Assembly (NCBI GenBank): GCA_024743405.1
Contig: JANSWP010000039.1
Coordinates: forward strand, 1 to 59,299
From: Bacteroidota bacterium
GTDB lineage: Bacteria; Bacteroidota; Bacteroidia; Chitinophagales; Saprospiraceae
DNA: 59,299 nt
Direction of reading: 5' to 3'
In this document: in pieces, positions 42,358 through 52,700 of the stretch
How the letters are laid out: each line of letters starts with the position of its first letter
Position numbering within the stretch: position 1 is the first letter of the stretch
Translations under genes and position numbers: made by a program
Notes under the pieces: generated by a model
Database searches by the model: none
Seen by the model: only the letters and a program-made list of their open reading frames with translations
What the model was told of the DNA's origin: nothing

Positions 42358-43607
42358 CATTCGGAAACTTCAAAGCCTAGTTTTTGAATATCCTTCCAAA
42401 AAGCTGGATAGGATTTTTCAACAACTATGGGGTCATTGATTTTTATTTCTCCAAGCATAGCCAAAGGCATCAATGCCATTGCCATTCGATGGTCTTCATA
42501 TGTATCAAAAATAGGGGCGTTTTCGACGGTTGCTTTACCTTCGATTTGATAATACTCTTTAACTGATTTTTTTGAAAAACGGGGAGGTAGCTTCGAGACC
42601 CAAACACCTATTTTCCCCAATTCAGCTTCTAATGCAGCAACTCTATCCGTTTCTTTTATTTTTAATGTCTCCAAACCTGTGAAAAGTGCGTGAGTTCCTA
42701 ATCCTCCACAAATTGCTGCAATCGTTTGAGCTAGATCGGGACATCGAATAAAATCTTTTTCAAAAAATGGCTTTGCTAGTTTTTCAGATTTACTTAAATG
42801 TACGCCCATATTATTAAAGGTCGATTTTATTCCAAAGCTTTCCCCGATTTCTGTCATTACCGAATCTCCCTGAATACTATTCTCAAATAGCCCATTCAAT
42901 TGCAAATCCAATTCATCTGAAAAAGCTGCCATTGAATAATAATAAGAAGCTGCCGACCAATCTGCCTCGATAGTAAAGTCTTTAGATTGATATTTTTGAG
43001 ATTCAATCTTAATAGCATTTTCATTCCAATCATAATCAATTCCAAAATAAGACATCAAATTTAAGGTCATTTCAATATATGGGCGAGAAACGATTTTTCC
43101 ATCTAAATTCAATTCTAGTCCATTCGGCAAAACAGGTGCAATCATGAGTAAGGCAGAAACATATTGACTACTTGTACTTGCAGAAATAGTTAGTTTATTT
43201 TTTGAGCCAACATTCTTTGGGGAATTTATTTTTAATGGAGGATACCCCTCCTGTTCCAAATATTCAATATCCGCACCTAATTCTTTTAGTGCTTCGACCA
43301 AGATTCCAATGGGTCGTTGTTTCATCCTTTCTGTCCCTGTCAATATTTGTGAACCATTTTGAAGTGACAAAAAAGCAGTCATAAATCGAAAAGTCGTGCC
43401 CGCTGGTCCACAATCAAGAATGGTTTCTCCTGAAGATAAAAGTTGCGTCAAAATCTGAGTGTCTTTTGAATTGGCAATTGATTTTATCTCAAAATGCTCT
43501 TCACATAAAGATCTAATAATTAGTGCTCGATTACTGATGCTTTTTGAGCCATCCAACCGAATTTCGCCAACGATTTTTTTGTCTGATTTTGATACAGCGT
43601 AAGTCAT
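42357..43607 (-). CDS. aroA: 3-phosphoshikimate 1-carboxyvinyltransferase (EPSP synthase)
   Basis: 416 aa. Joins PEP to shikimate-3-phosphate in aromatic amino acid synthesis. DGSKSISNRALII (Lys/Ser substrate site), AGTTFRFMTAFL (PEP site, with Gly-Thr instead of the commonest N-A-G-T), GTERMKQRPI and LKIKETDRVAAL are present. The stop is embedded in the terminator shared with cysS. It is divergent from the DJ-1 lipoprotein gene. Confidence 0.95.
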   Translation of the reverse strand: MTYAVSKSDKKIVGEIRLDGSKSISNRALIIRSLCEEHFEIKSIANSKDTQILTQLLSSGETILDCGPAGTTFRFMTAFLSLQNGSQILTGTERMKQRPIGILVEALKELGADIEYLEQEGYPPLKINSPKNVGSKNKLTISASTSSQYVSALLMIAPVLPNGLELNLDGKIVSRPYIEMTLNLMSYFGIDYDWNENAIKIESQKYQSKDFTIEADWSAASYYYSMAAFSDELDLQLNGLFENSIQGDSVMTEIGESFGIKSTFNNMGVHLSKSEKLAKPFFEKDFIRCPDLAQTIAAICGGLGTHALFTGLETLKIKETDRVAALEAELGKIGVWVSKLPPRFSKKSVKEYYQIEGKATVENAPIFDTYEDHRMAMALMPLAMLGEIKINDPIVVEKSYPAFWKDIQKLGFEVSE

Positions 43608-43648
43608 GAAACCTAAATTCTATGAAATAATTACTTTTGAGCTAAAAA

Positions 43649-44395
43649 ATGAAGCACTCAATTTTCGCTGCAATGTTAGGCATTTTTTGTTTGATACTAA
43701 GCTGTGAACCTATTCAAAAGGAGGTTGATAATTCCCTGATTTTACAAATCCCAATTCAAAAACCTGATTTGAAGCCTGAATGGTACAATGTAGCTTTCCT
43801 AATTATGGATGGAGTGTATAATACAGAATTGACCGCTCCTTTTGATATTTTTCAGCATACCATTTTTAGAGATAGTATCAAAGCTATGAATACTTTTTTG
43901 GTGGCCAATACGCACAAACCCATCACAAGTTTCGAAGGTATTCGTTTGATCCCCGATTTTAATTATTTAACAGATTCTATCCCTGAAATTGATATTCTAG
44001 TGGTTCCAAGTGCAGAACATCATTTAGATTCGGACTTGGAGGATGAGGCAATGATAAGTTTTGTGAAAAAAGTAGATAAAGAGGCTATGTTCATGACTTC
44101 TCACTGTGATGGTGCTTTCGTTTTTGCTAAAGCTGGAATTCTGGATGGATCAGAATCGACTACTTTTCCAAGCGATATTTCAACTTATCGGACGATGTTT
44201 CCTCATTTGACAATTCATGAAAATGTTCTTTTTGTTCATGATGGAAAATATATAACCTCTGCTGGAGGCGCAAAATCATTCGAGGCTAGTTTGTATTTGT
44301 GTGAATTACTTTATGGTAAGAAAATTGCCCAGCGATTAGCAAAAGGGCTGGTGATTGATTGGAATTTGGAGGAGGTGCCGCATATCACCAAATAG
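43649..44395 (+). CDS. DJ-1/PfpI-family lipoprotein
   Basis: 248 aa. Type II signal with Cys19 (LILSC), so exported and lipidated. The DJ-1/PfpI domain starts NVAFLIMDGVYNTELTAPFDIF; the nucleophile elbow is MTSHCDGAFVFAKAG with Cys153. Family members are glutamine-amidotransferase-like hydrolases or chaperones and are mostly cytoplasmic; a lipid-anchored one is unusual. The N-terminal similarity to the AraC-fused DJ-1 subgroup is noted, but no HTH is present. Confidence 0.85.
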   Translation: MKHSIFAAMLGIFCLILSCEPIQKEVDNSLILQIPIQKPDLKPEWYNVAFLIMDGVYNTELTAPFDIFQHTIFRDSIKAMNTFLVANTHKPITSFEGIRLIPDFNYLTDSIPEIDILVVPSAEHHLDSDLEDEAMISFVKKVDKEAMFMTSHCDGAFVFAKAGILDGSESTTFPSDISTYRTMFPHLTIHENVLFVHDGKYITSAGGAKSFEASLYLCELLYGKKIAQRLAKGLVIDWNLEEVPHITK

Positions 44396-44411
44396 ATTTA
44401 AAAATATATAA

Positions 44412-44497
44412 ATAACTCGGGAGTTTATTATTCGGAACAGAGGGGGCGGGGGGTATCCTATCCCAGCTGTTTGAGTCGGGGGGTATCCCGAGTTGGA
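44412..44497. repeat. G-rich direct repeat within a hairpin
   Basis: AACTCGGGA near 44413 pairs with TCCCGAGTT at 44486-44494. Between them GGGGGGTATCC occurs twice (44448-44458 and 44478-44488, 30-bp period). The G-rich patch contrasts with the AT-rich surroundings. It may end transcription of the DJ-1 gene. Confidence 0.5.
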
Positions 44498-44545
44498 GGG
44501 TTTTTAGTTTGTTTTTTGTAGTGTATTTTTTTGGGTATCAACTTT

Positions 44546-44740
44546 AAAAAGAAAAAAAGTGCAGGTCATCCTCATCCCATTAGTTGATGTCCTGCACCGA
44601 ATATGAAACCGACTTGTTCTATTATGCTTGCTAATGCTATTGAGGCTATGATTGCCCTTCAACTGTTTTTTAGGCAGTCCAATCATAGCTTGCCATAGCG
44701 TCAATAGTGCCACAAGCAAGTCGTTTACATCAACTTAGAA
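44546..44740 (-). ncRNA. Candidate structured RNA ending in an intrinsic terminator
   Basis: Read on the minus strand, nested stems are: AGTTGATGT/ACATCAACT (44728-44736 with 44582-44590), CGACTTG/CAAGTCG (44717-44723 with 44610-44616), CTATTGA/TCAATAG (44701-44707 with 44637-44643) and CTATGATTG/CAATCATAG (44680-44688 with 44646-44654). Then GTGCAGGACATC and GATGACCTGCAC (44597 to 44559) form a hairpin followed by seven T, C and five T: a classic terminator. The outermost stem shares five bases with this hairpin, so the two partly exclude each other. About 195 nt; family not recognised (6S-like size, no proof). It lies in the 900-bp gene-free stretch 44396-45296. Confidence 0.45.
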
Positions 44741-44857
44741 AGTCATGAATTAAGTTTACTGGTTTTGATACCAATCGGTAATTGGGAAATCACTTAAATC
44801 AAGTGAATGCTTGAAGATTAATTGTTCAAAAAGACCAAAATTTTGTGAGTGAGACCT

Positions 44858-45020
44858 TAAGGAATGCGAAAAAAATAACTTTACATTTTTGACTACTTCT
44901 TTTGCCATTTAATTTCGTTAAAAATATTCACTGATGCGCTGCATCGTCTGCGTTTTTTGCTTCCTAAAATGAAAAAATAATCAACTCAAAGAATGTAAAT
45001 TTATTCTATCCGTATTCCTA
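44858..45020. repeat. Palindromic intergenic element, copy 7 (163 bp)
   Basis: End arms TTAAGGAATGCG and CCGTATTCCTAA; second arm pair AACTTTACATTTTTGA with TCAAAGAATGTAAATTT. The centre is GATGCGCTGCATC near 44939. Core CGTTAAAAATATTCAC and GCGTTTTTTGCTTCC. The remaining sequence to 45296 is AT-rich with no recognised feature. Confidence 0.8.
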
Positions 45021-45296
45021 AGCACAATCATGGATAAAAACTCTAAAATGAATTTTTTACCGGGTCTTTTTTCTCTTTTTAATCTTCGAATAGCGTAAAA
45101 AATTGAATTGGGAAATCTGTGTGTGGTAAGAAACTGGGTTGATGTTTATTCAGAATTTCAATTAATCAAGTGTAAAAAGCTGTGGGGTGTTTTTTAAAAT
45201 AGTGTCAATCATATTGCACTTTCTAATAAAGCAAAATTAATGCCAATATTTAAAAAATTGCTTATTAGTAGTTTAAATATGTAAGAAAAAGAGAAT

Positions 45297-46490
45297 TTAT
45301 TTATTTTGGCAATATGTGAGTGCATTTAAAATGATCTTACAAGCGACTTTTATTTCCTTTTTCGTAATTGTTAAGGGTGGGGCAATTCGCAGACTTTTGT
45401 CATTAAATAAAAACCAATCTGTTATTAAACCGTCTTCCAAACATTTATTAATGACTCTTTTCAAAAAATCATAACTCTCTAGTTCTACTGCCATCCAAAG
45501 TCCCGCACTTCGAATCTCTTTAATTGCCGAGTGGATCAATAATTTTTTAAATAGCTTTTCTTTCTCTTTAACTTTTGAAATGTAATCTTCTTTCAATAAT
45601 ACTTTCAACGTAGCCAACCCAGCTGCACAGCAGACAGGATGCCCGCCAAAAGTGGTGATGTGTCCCAAAAATGGATTGAAAGATAACGTACGCATTATTT
45701 CTTTAGAAGCAATAAATGCCGCAATGGGCATTCCACCACCCATGCCTTTTGCTAATAATAAAATATCAGGGACAATGCCATATTGCTCGAAAGCCCACAG
45801 CGTACCTGTTCTTCCATAACCTGCTTGTATTTCATCTAAAACCAATAAGGTTCCAGTTTCATTACATCGTTTCCGCAGCTTTTTTAAGTATTTTTTCTTT
45901 GGAGTTTGAAGTCCACATTCCGCCTGTACTGTTTCAACAATGACACATGCTGTTTTGGAGGTGATTTTCTCTAAATCATTTTCTTCATTAAAATTGATAT
46001 GATTGATGCCTGGTAAAAGTGGGTGAAAAGCTTGGGTAAAATCTGTGGGATACATTAGACTTGCTGCTCCTTGTGTACTTCCGTGATAAGCATATCGAGC
46101 TGAAATGATTTCAGGTCTTCCAGTATATCTTTTCGCCAATTTCATAGCACCTTCGGTAGCCTCACTTCCAGAATTAACAAAGTAAATGCTATCCAATGGA
46201 TCCGGCAAATTATCGGAAATTAATTTAGCAAGCTCAACTTGAGGAGACATGACAAACTCTCCATATACAAGCGTATGCATAAATTTTCCCGCTTGTTTTT
46301 GAACAGCCTTGACAACTTTTGGATGTGCGTGGCCTAAAGAACTGACTCCAATTCCTGCTATCAAGTCAATATGTTTTTTCCCTTTTCGATCAAATAAATA
46401 AATACCCTCTCCACGTTCAATTTCAAGCATTAAGGGAGCGTCACTCGTTTGGGCTAGATGATTTAGGAAGAGTTGTCGTTTTGAAGCCAT
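45297..46490 (-). CDS. Class III PLP-dependent aminotransferase
   Basis: 397 aa. The acetylornithine/4-aminobutyrate aminotransferase group: VNSGSEATEGAMKLAKR (cofactor phosphate region), LVLDEIQAGYGRTG (Asp for pyridine N) and LLAKGMGGGMPIAAF with the Schiff-base Lys. Substrate uncertain; no arg or gab genes are adjacent, so a specific name is not given. It follows a hairpin and the palindrome after sprA on the same strand. Confidence 0.9.
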   Translation of the reverse strand: MASKRQLFLNHLAQTSDAPLMLEIERGEGIYLFDRKGKKHIDLIAGIGVSSLGHAHPKVVKAVQKQAGKFMHTLVYGEFVMSPQVELAKLISDNLPDPLDSIYFVNSGSEATEGAMKLAKRYTGRPEIISARYAYHGSTQGAASLMYPTDFTQAFHPLLPGINHINFNEENDLEKITSKTACVIVETVQAECGLQTPKKKYLKKLRKRCNETGTLLVLDEIQAGYGRTGTLWAFEQYGIVPDILLLAKGMGGGMPIAAFIASKEIMRTLSFNPFLGHITTFGGHPVCCAAGLATLKVLLKEDYISKVKEKEKLFKKLLIHSAIKEIRSAGLWMAVELESYDFLKRVINKCLEDGLITDWFLFNDKSLRIAPPLTITKKEIKVACKIILNALTYCQNK

Positions 46491-46520
46491 GAATCCTTTT
46501 TGGCGAATTTACTAAAAAAG

Positions 46521-46554
46521 AAAAGTGGGACAAGTTGTGGCTTGTCCCGCTTTT
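46521..46554. terminator. Hairpin terminator upstream of the aminotransferase gene
   Basis: AAAAGTGGGACAAG pairs with CTTGTCCCGCTTTT (one G-C to G-T-type mismatch near the base). On the minus strand it follows sprA and the 156-bp palindrome. Confidence 0.7.
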
Positions 46555-46576
46555 GATATTTTTGAAAATATTTATT

Positions 46577-46732
46577 AGAGTATGTCTAAAAATTTTACAA
46601 ATTGAGAATCAATGATTTATGGTTCTGGCGATAAATTATTAAGAGAGTTTGCCGAGGCAAATGACCGCAATAATTTGAAAGGCAGGTTCATAAAGCGTTG
46701 GTTTTTAGGAAGTAAAAATTTAGACATATTCT
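46577..46732. repeat. 156-bp palindromic element of a second family, abutting the sprA stop
   Basis: Terminal arms AGAGTATGTCTAAAAATTTTAC-type (left, 46577) and GTAAAAATTTAGACATATTCT (right, to 46732). Exactly in the middle lies the palindrome TTTGCC-GA-GGCAAA (46648-46661), with partly paired arms in between (ATTTATGG..CTGG against CCTGCC..CATAAAG). The right end touches the sprA TAA. No sequence match to the other palindromes beyond design. Confidence 0.75.
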
Positions 46733-49700
46733 TAATTCAATTGGAATCTTACCGTTATTCCACTATTAATATTTGTGGTTGGGAATGAGTTTGATGTCTT
46801 AGGCAATGTTCTTCTATAGTCAAAGAAAAACCTTAGAGATAATTGCTCATTTAAACGATATTCAGCGGAAGGCAAAATAGAAATTGTTCGATTACCTCTA
46901 GTTGGTTCAGCCGCTGCTTCGGCACCATCCGTTGTGAAATATCGATTAATAGTAATGTCATCTCGAACGGAGAAGTCAAAGTTAATGTCTAGATCACCAG
47001 CCTTACCACCGCCACCGCCTCGATTACCACGTTGGTTCTGGTTCTGCTTTTGATTCTGGTTGTTTTGATTACTTCTTGCATTCTTACGTTTTTTCTTCTT
47101 ACCACTCAGAAAATTGAACTGAACATCTGTCAATCTATAGCCAAATCCAATAGTCATGTCTTTTGTTTTTGCCTCAGTCAGTCGGTCATCAACAAATCCC
47201 ATGTCTAAATTTCTTCCAGTTTTGTAGTCGGCATTCAAAGACATTCCATTTTTCAATTCCATTTTTAATCCAATTAACGGACTAAACTGCTCTTGAATAG
47301 AAATATCCGGGATCCGGAATCGTGAGATATAGTCAAATTCTAAAGTTTGTTTCGTCAAAAATTCAGAATCAAAATCTAAAGAGGTATCGTAGGTATTAAC
47401 AGAAAGGGTCGATTTATAACTATGTTGGAGACTAACCGAACGGAAAATTTCTTTAAACATTGGTAATTTTGAAAGTCCATTATAAGTCAATCGCCAGTTT
47501 AATCTTGGTAAAGTTTTAAATAGTATATTATTTAAATATTCGCTGGAGACTTCTATTGTTGCAGCATCTTGATCGGTATATGCGGCAATGAAGGCAGGGA
47601 TCAAAACATCCTGATGCTTTCGTCCATAACCTTGAGCATATCCTTCAGCTGCTTGACCTTCATCATCATGAATGCCTACACCTAACCGATTAGAAATAAT
47701 GACCCTGTTTTTATCAAATTGATCAAAAAGTCCATCTAAATCATCATTGAAAAGAGTGTTCAATGCTGAATAAGTAGTAGTGAATCGACCATAATCTCGA
47801 ATATTTCTATGAGAATAATCACGTCCAGGTAGAGGATTTTCTTCTAAGTTAATTCCAAAGACTTCTTCATGACTTTCTGAAAATTGTCGATTGGCTTCAA
47901 TATCAACTTTGAAATCTTGAAATGGTTCCAGAGTTAATTTTCCTTGAAAATCTTCATCATAAGATTGGATAGTAGACCCGTTAAAACGGTCATCAGACGT
48001 AATCCATTCTCTATTTTTGAATAACCAATCATCCTCGGTGTAATAAGAACTTTGCTTCATATTCGGTTGGATTCCACCCACAAAACCCCATCCTGGTGAA
48101 TTGAACTTATCCATTCCAAAAAGCTTAGACTGGGGTGTATATCCAGGAATAATGGTTGAAAAAGCTTCAGAATAAGTGACTCGTGCTTTTCGAACCAATA
48201 AGAGTGGACGAATTAGTGCTCGTTCCATCTTGCTTGGTTGCCTATCTTTTTTCTTTTTATCGTCGTCTTTTTTATTGGTATTGTTTGGACGATTTCGATT
48301 CTGATTGCCCCTGTTGCCACGTTTTGGTCGTGGTTTACTATTGATTTTCTTTAAATACTTAGATTGATTATACAGCTTGGTGAAGTCTAAATCACCATTC
48401 AATTGACGATCCTGAGAATTCTGAATAATATTTCCTCTTGCTATTGCCAAAGGTGTTTGACTTGATGCTTCCCAACCATAAGTCGCTTGATAAGTTGCAC
48501 GGACATTTACCCAATCTAAAAATGGAATATTTTTGAAAGGCAGCGTATAATTCACGGTCAAACTGTGATTATATCTTTTCGTTCTTCCAAAATCTTGAAG
48601 ACCTGAATAAATACTATCCTTTCTATATTCTTTAATATCCGAAATGTATAATGCATCTGTTGGATCAAGCTGGTTTCGAAGAAGCATTTCTTTTTCTTCT
48701 GGCTCATCTATTAAACCATAATTATCTGCAAAGAATTGAATTTTTAAATTCTTCATCAAATCCCATTGCATATCATAACTTCGATTCCAGAGAAATTGCT
48801 TGTTATAGTAAGTATTAAATAGTGGGTTGTCACCAGAGAAACGATATTTGGTTTTATTGAACCGTCTATCTAATTCTGTTGCAAAACTGAATGAATTTGG
48901 AAGGGGGTTAAAATTAATATTTGAGATGAGTTTCAGATATTTATCATTTTTAATCAAATTTTTGAATGGCTCAATATATTTTACTTTTCTAGAAAAACCA
49001 TAATCAATGGCGCCTCGATGCCGCGTTATTTCGTCATTTTCAATAATAGGATCGCGACTTTCTGTCTTTTCATAGGCATAAGTAAAGCTGAAGTTTGAGA
49101 TGTCCCAAGGCATTGGCTTCTTTTCCGTATTGGTTCTTTCCTTTCGAACATTTGTCAGATTAACACTTTTTATCGAAGTAGCAGTTTGTGCCTGCTTCTT
49201 CAAATCTTTTTTCTCTTGAGAGGATAATTCAGGGTCGTTCAACTTGTCTTTCAGTCGAATATCCAAGTCATAAGGATCGTATTCTGGTGTCCTTAATTCT
49301 TCTGACCACTGGAAATAAAACGGTACTTTTATCCCCGATTTTTCGCCAAAAAACTTACCTAATTCAAGGTTTGTCGCAATATCAAATTGTTGAATCTCTT
49401 CTCGACTTCTTTCTGCCAATTGTTGGTCTAATGCGCCAAAACCGATACTGCTTACGCGACCATTTAATGTCACAGAACCAAAATCAGCGAGTGTCATATC
49501 TAATTGTGCGGTGGCAGCAGCGCCTCCTCTTTCATCAAGTCCGAATGCTCGTAATTCATTGATCCAAATTTCAACACTTTTTGCGTCTCCACGACCACAA
49601 ATGTCATCTTCGGCAGGATTGTAAAGTCCAATCATTATCCCTTTAACCTCACCAAGGTTTGGATTTCCTCTAATTGAAAATTCAGCATTTGGGTTGTTTA

Positions 49701-52700
49701 TATTTGTGATATCTAAATCATCTGGAGAGGCTTCAAATCGAACGCCTAAGGAGGTATTATCTGCATTGTTTCGAAGGGTTTTTAATTGTTTAAACCACTT
49801 CAAATCTATATCTATATCATTGGCTCGGCGCCAGACTTCTCTAGGATATCGTTCATCATTCACTCCCAAAGAATCACCTTTTGAAATCTCTAAAGGTATT
49901 CGATATTCGTAATAGTTACTTTTGAAGTCACTACCGAGCCGGAGGAACATAAACATTTCGCCATCCTCTAATTCTTCTCTATTTCCGTCACTATTACAGT
50001 CTGCTTCTTCGGCATGAACAAACATTTTTAGTCGATTATTCAGCCGTAAATCTAGCCTCGATAATTTATAAATAGCTTTTGCTCCGCCTGGTGGTAAATC
50101 ACAAACCTTTAAAGAAAGTGACTGCTCATTTTGAAGAGCATTTAAGTTAACTCCTAATGCCTGCTCTCTTGAAATTCCTGGAGGTAAAATATATGGGAAT
50201 GGCGTTCGATTACTATTTTCCTCGATATTTACGGCATCCACATCAAAAACCGTATTTGATCCTTCAATGCCGCCTTCTAAATCAATACAAGTCAAATCCA
50301 AATCACGTCGGTATCTTCTCCATTGGTTACGAACTAACTCTAAGGTTGCAAATCGAAAATGCATTTTAGCTTCAAAACCTTTAAAGTACATTCTCATAAA
50401 ACGAATGGAACGGAAATCTTGAATCCCTCCAATTCTTTTAAAATCTGCATCATTTTCTGCTCTGTCCATCAACGGAACGCGGAAACGATACCAAATTCTT
50501 GTTACGCCATTTTCAGTAGCTGTTATACTTTCGGTAATGTATGGGTTATCTTCTGCTCGAATTTCTCTTCCATCTGCTTTCATCGGAACACGATATTGAA
50601 AATAAGACTCTGTCTCGTTCAATGTTCTGTCTCTATCCAGATCTTCAGTATCTGGTTGAGTTGAGCTTGCTGTTGAAAGACCTGAGTTGCCACTTTGGTT
50701 AGGTGTATTACCCTCTGTACCAAAAAAGCGTGCATATCGATCATAAACATCATTAGTATTATCAAAACGCTCATCTCTAAAGTGAACAAAGTTATCATTT
50801 GATGGATCTTCATCAATGACTTGAATCGCATCCGGTGTCAAGTTCCCAGGTAATTGATCCAAAAACCATTGGTAATGGTTTTTTTCATCAGCGTCAGAAA
50901 GTCCATCTAGACCGACATCCTGAGCTGCTCGATTTTCTTGGTCAATATCGAAGGTGTTGGTAACTTGTAAGGATAGGGGTACTTGTCCCCAAGCCGTTCG
51001 GGCTGTTCTTCTTCCAGTTGTATTTGGACCGGGTAATCCGTTTTCAAAGAATTTCTGTGAGTCTTTCAAAATATCTTCTGAAATATTACCAAATTCAATA
51101 AATATATCTCCATCCATTGCTCCATTGGTAGCGAGTGGATTCTCAGTTTGACCGCCATCTTCTGGATTTAAATAAGGACTCATCATCCAGAATTCTAAAA
51201 ACTCAATATTGGCGGCTTGAAAGTCATTAGTTGTCAGGGATTTCATAATCCCTCCCCATCGTGAACCGGGGTTAACAAGGGTTCCATTTGCAGCTAAACC
51301 TGAAGAATAGGCAGTCCCTCCAGGGAGATCAAAATTATAAGGACCTCGTTCATCGGGACAGTATCGTACATCAAGAAGAGGGATGAAATTTCGCCCAAAT
51401 TGATCTTGAGGAGTATAGTTTGGAAAAACCTCCTCTTGGTCAATAGTTACTTGATAGGGGTCATTTTGATTTCCGCCTGCGGAAGGATCTAATCTGTACC
51501 AATTGACTAATCCCCGGTTAACCCCGGTTAAAGTCGTATCCGTAAATTCTGACTCAGGGAACATTGGGTTATTGTTTTCTGCGTCATTTTGTGGTACACT
51601 TGCTAAAACCCATCCATTTTGAGAGCCTTGTGGTGTTCTCAGATCAATGGAACTTACACTTCCTTCAAAATCATCAATATATAAAACACCACCTTTATCT
51701 TGGTTTCCATCCTGATCACCGTTTTCAACGATTGCTCTTGAATGACCTGGTTTTAGGAAAGCTGTTTCCGCCGAAAAGGTAACCGTAGAAGGTGCTTTGG
51801 TTTGAATTAGTGGAATCGCGTCCACCGCTTTAGTTAACCAAGGAGCATCTGTGCTATAATTAATATCTAAACCATAAATTCTATTATTAATGGGATCGTC
51901 TCCGATATTTACTTTTTGGGTAAATGGTCTTTCAAAAAGATGTAAATAGGTGCCTCCAATCGTGAAGTTTTCATTGAACTTATAATCTGCTCTAACACCC
52001 ACCACGGTTTTGGTTTGGAAACCAAATAGGGCATTATCCTCAAATTCAATTCGGATCGGTGCACCAGAATTTAGCAAAGCATCGTCTAAAATTCGAACCC
52101 GTCCTACATTATAATCCACTTCATAATGAACGCCTTCATCCAATCTTCGACCTCCTGAATAAACGATTACCGAGCCTGGAGGAATATTAAATGCACCTAA
52201 TGGAATTTCGGAAGTTACGCTTGTTTTATAGGAACCTTCTATAGTGAATCGATTTTTTTCCGCTTCCTCACGGGCGTCTGTAATTGTCTGAGTATATAAT
52301 TCCTTGAACGTATATCTTATACTGTCGGCCGGATTGTCAAATTTTTCTGCCAAACCACTCCCAAAGGGCTCCAAAACTGGAAACATGATCCGTCCATTTT
52401 GGGGGTTTATCGTGACCCCCGAAACGAAGTCAAACACCCCATCTGCTATGGGGTCTAATTGCGTATTCAGATTATCTAGATTAAAAACTGAAATAAGGGG
52501 CTGCCCTGCCAGATTACTTTCTGGTAAAAATCGTTTTTTACCATTTCCTGCATCGTCATAAAAGATATCTAATTTAAAATCCTCTTGTGTCACTCTATAG
52601 GCACCAATAGAATAGACATTTTTCATCATCAAATCCCACGTTGGTAAATCTACTCGTTGAGTTGTACTTTTCAACATCTTTACAAATAATACATTCTGAG

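Noticed and set aside
44441-44488. G-quadruplex
   Set aside because: G-runs are present but separated by long, uneven loops; a hairpin reading is simpler.
44504-44719. 71-aa minus-strand frame (MLVALLTLWQAM..) inside the 900-bp gap
   Set aside because: It overlaps the candidate RNA's stems and terminator, so its codons follow the palindromes. The product matches no family I recognise.
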